From Variovorax paradoxus (GTDB lineage Bacteria > Pseudomonadota > Gammaproteobacteria > Burkholderiales > Burkholderiaceae_C), in contig CP063167.1 in NCBI GenBank assembly GCA_016806145.1, positions 1-64,000 of the forward strand: a DNA stretch of 64,000 bases, in the 5' to 3' direction. Position 1 is the stretch's first letter. The text below holds more notes on this DNA, generated by a model that was not told the origin of the DNA, made no database searches, and saw only the letters and a program-made list of their open reading frames with translations. The letters are not shown here.

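Noticed and set aside
19413..64000. RTX-type (GGxGxDxxx) calcium-binding repeats in the giant protein
   Set aside because: I looked through the visible translation, especially the C-terminal part, and found none.

Overview
All 64 kb is coded on the minus strand, so transcription runs from position 64000 towards 1. GC is very high (roughly two thirds or more by eye). The gene families (FecI/FecR-type sigma and anti-sigma pair, Gsp type II secretion, TolC/HlyD-type exporters) fit a Gram-negative proteobacterium, most likely a betaproteobacterium of the Burkholderiales. That placement is an inference from composition and families; there is no rRNA or other marker gene here. I saw no tRNA, rRNA, insertion sequence, CRISPR array or credible plus-strand gene.

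Region 1 (about 19.4-64.0 kb) is one open reading frame for a giant repeat protein. At least 14,861 residues are visible and the N-terminus lies outside the window. It is built almost wholly of cadherin-like/Ig-like 'tandem-95'/VCBS-type modules of about 95-107 residues. These are organised into a 915-bp three-module super-repeat (about 24 consecutive copies at 23.3-45.8 kb), a nine-copy 321-bp array (57.2-60.1 kb) and a 1,071-bp composite repeat nearest the N-terminus. The C-terminus is a proline-rich linker plus about 230 residues that I do not recognise. No RTX GGxGxDxxx repeats are visible.

Region 2 (13.0-19.4 kb) follows directly: a TolC-like outer-membrane lipoprotein, a short HlyD-like adaptor, a second HlyD-like adaptor with an N-terminal GAF-like domain, and a membrane M50 (site-2-protease type) metallopeptidase with a PqqD-like N-terminus and a HlyD-like C-terminus. 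The spacing is operon-like. No ABC transporter ATPase/permease is encoded in the window. The set therefore looks like a non-standard type I-like export and processing system for the giant surface protein, and it is the strongest candidate for an under-described system.

Region 3 (4.1-12.9 kb) is a compact type II secretion operon in the order gspG-K-L-M-D-E-F, with stop/start overlaps at most junctions and a terminator after gspF. gspC, H, I, J and O are absent from the window. GspD carries a SPOR-like C-terminal extension, and GspG has Ala instead of Gly before its prepilin cleavage site.

Region 4 (1-4.0 kb) holds a PstS-like phosphate-binding protein with a signal peptide, then a translationally coupled trio: a periplasmic STN plus TonB-C-like protein, an ECF sigma factor and a FecR-type anti-sigma (cut by the window edge only at its very end, if at all). 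STN-TonB/sigma/anti-sigma next to a T2SS and a phosphate-binding protein resembles the PUMA3 (VreA-VreI-VreR)/Hxc arrangement of Pseudomonas aeruginosa. It suggests cell-surface signalling control of secretion under phosphate limitation.
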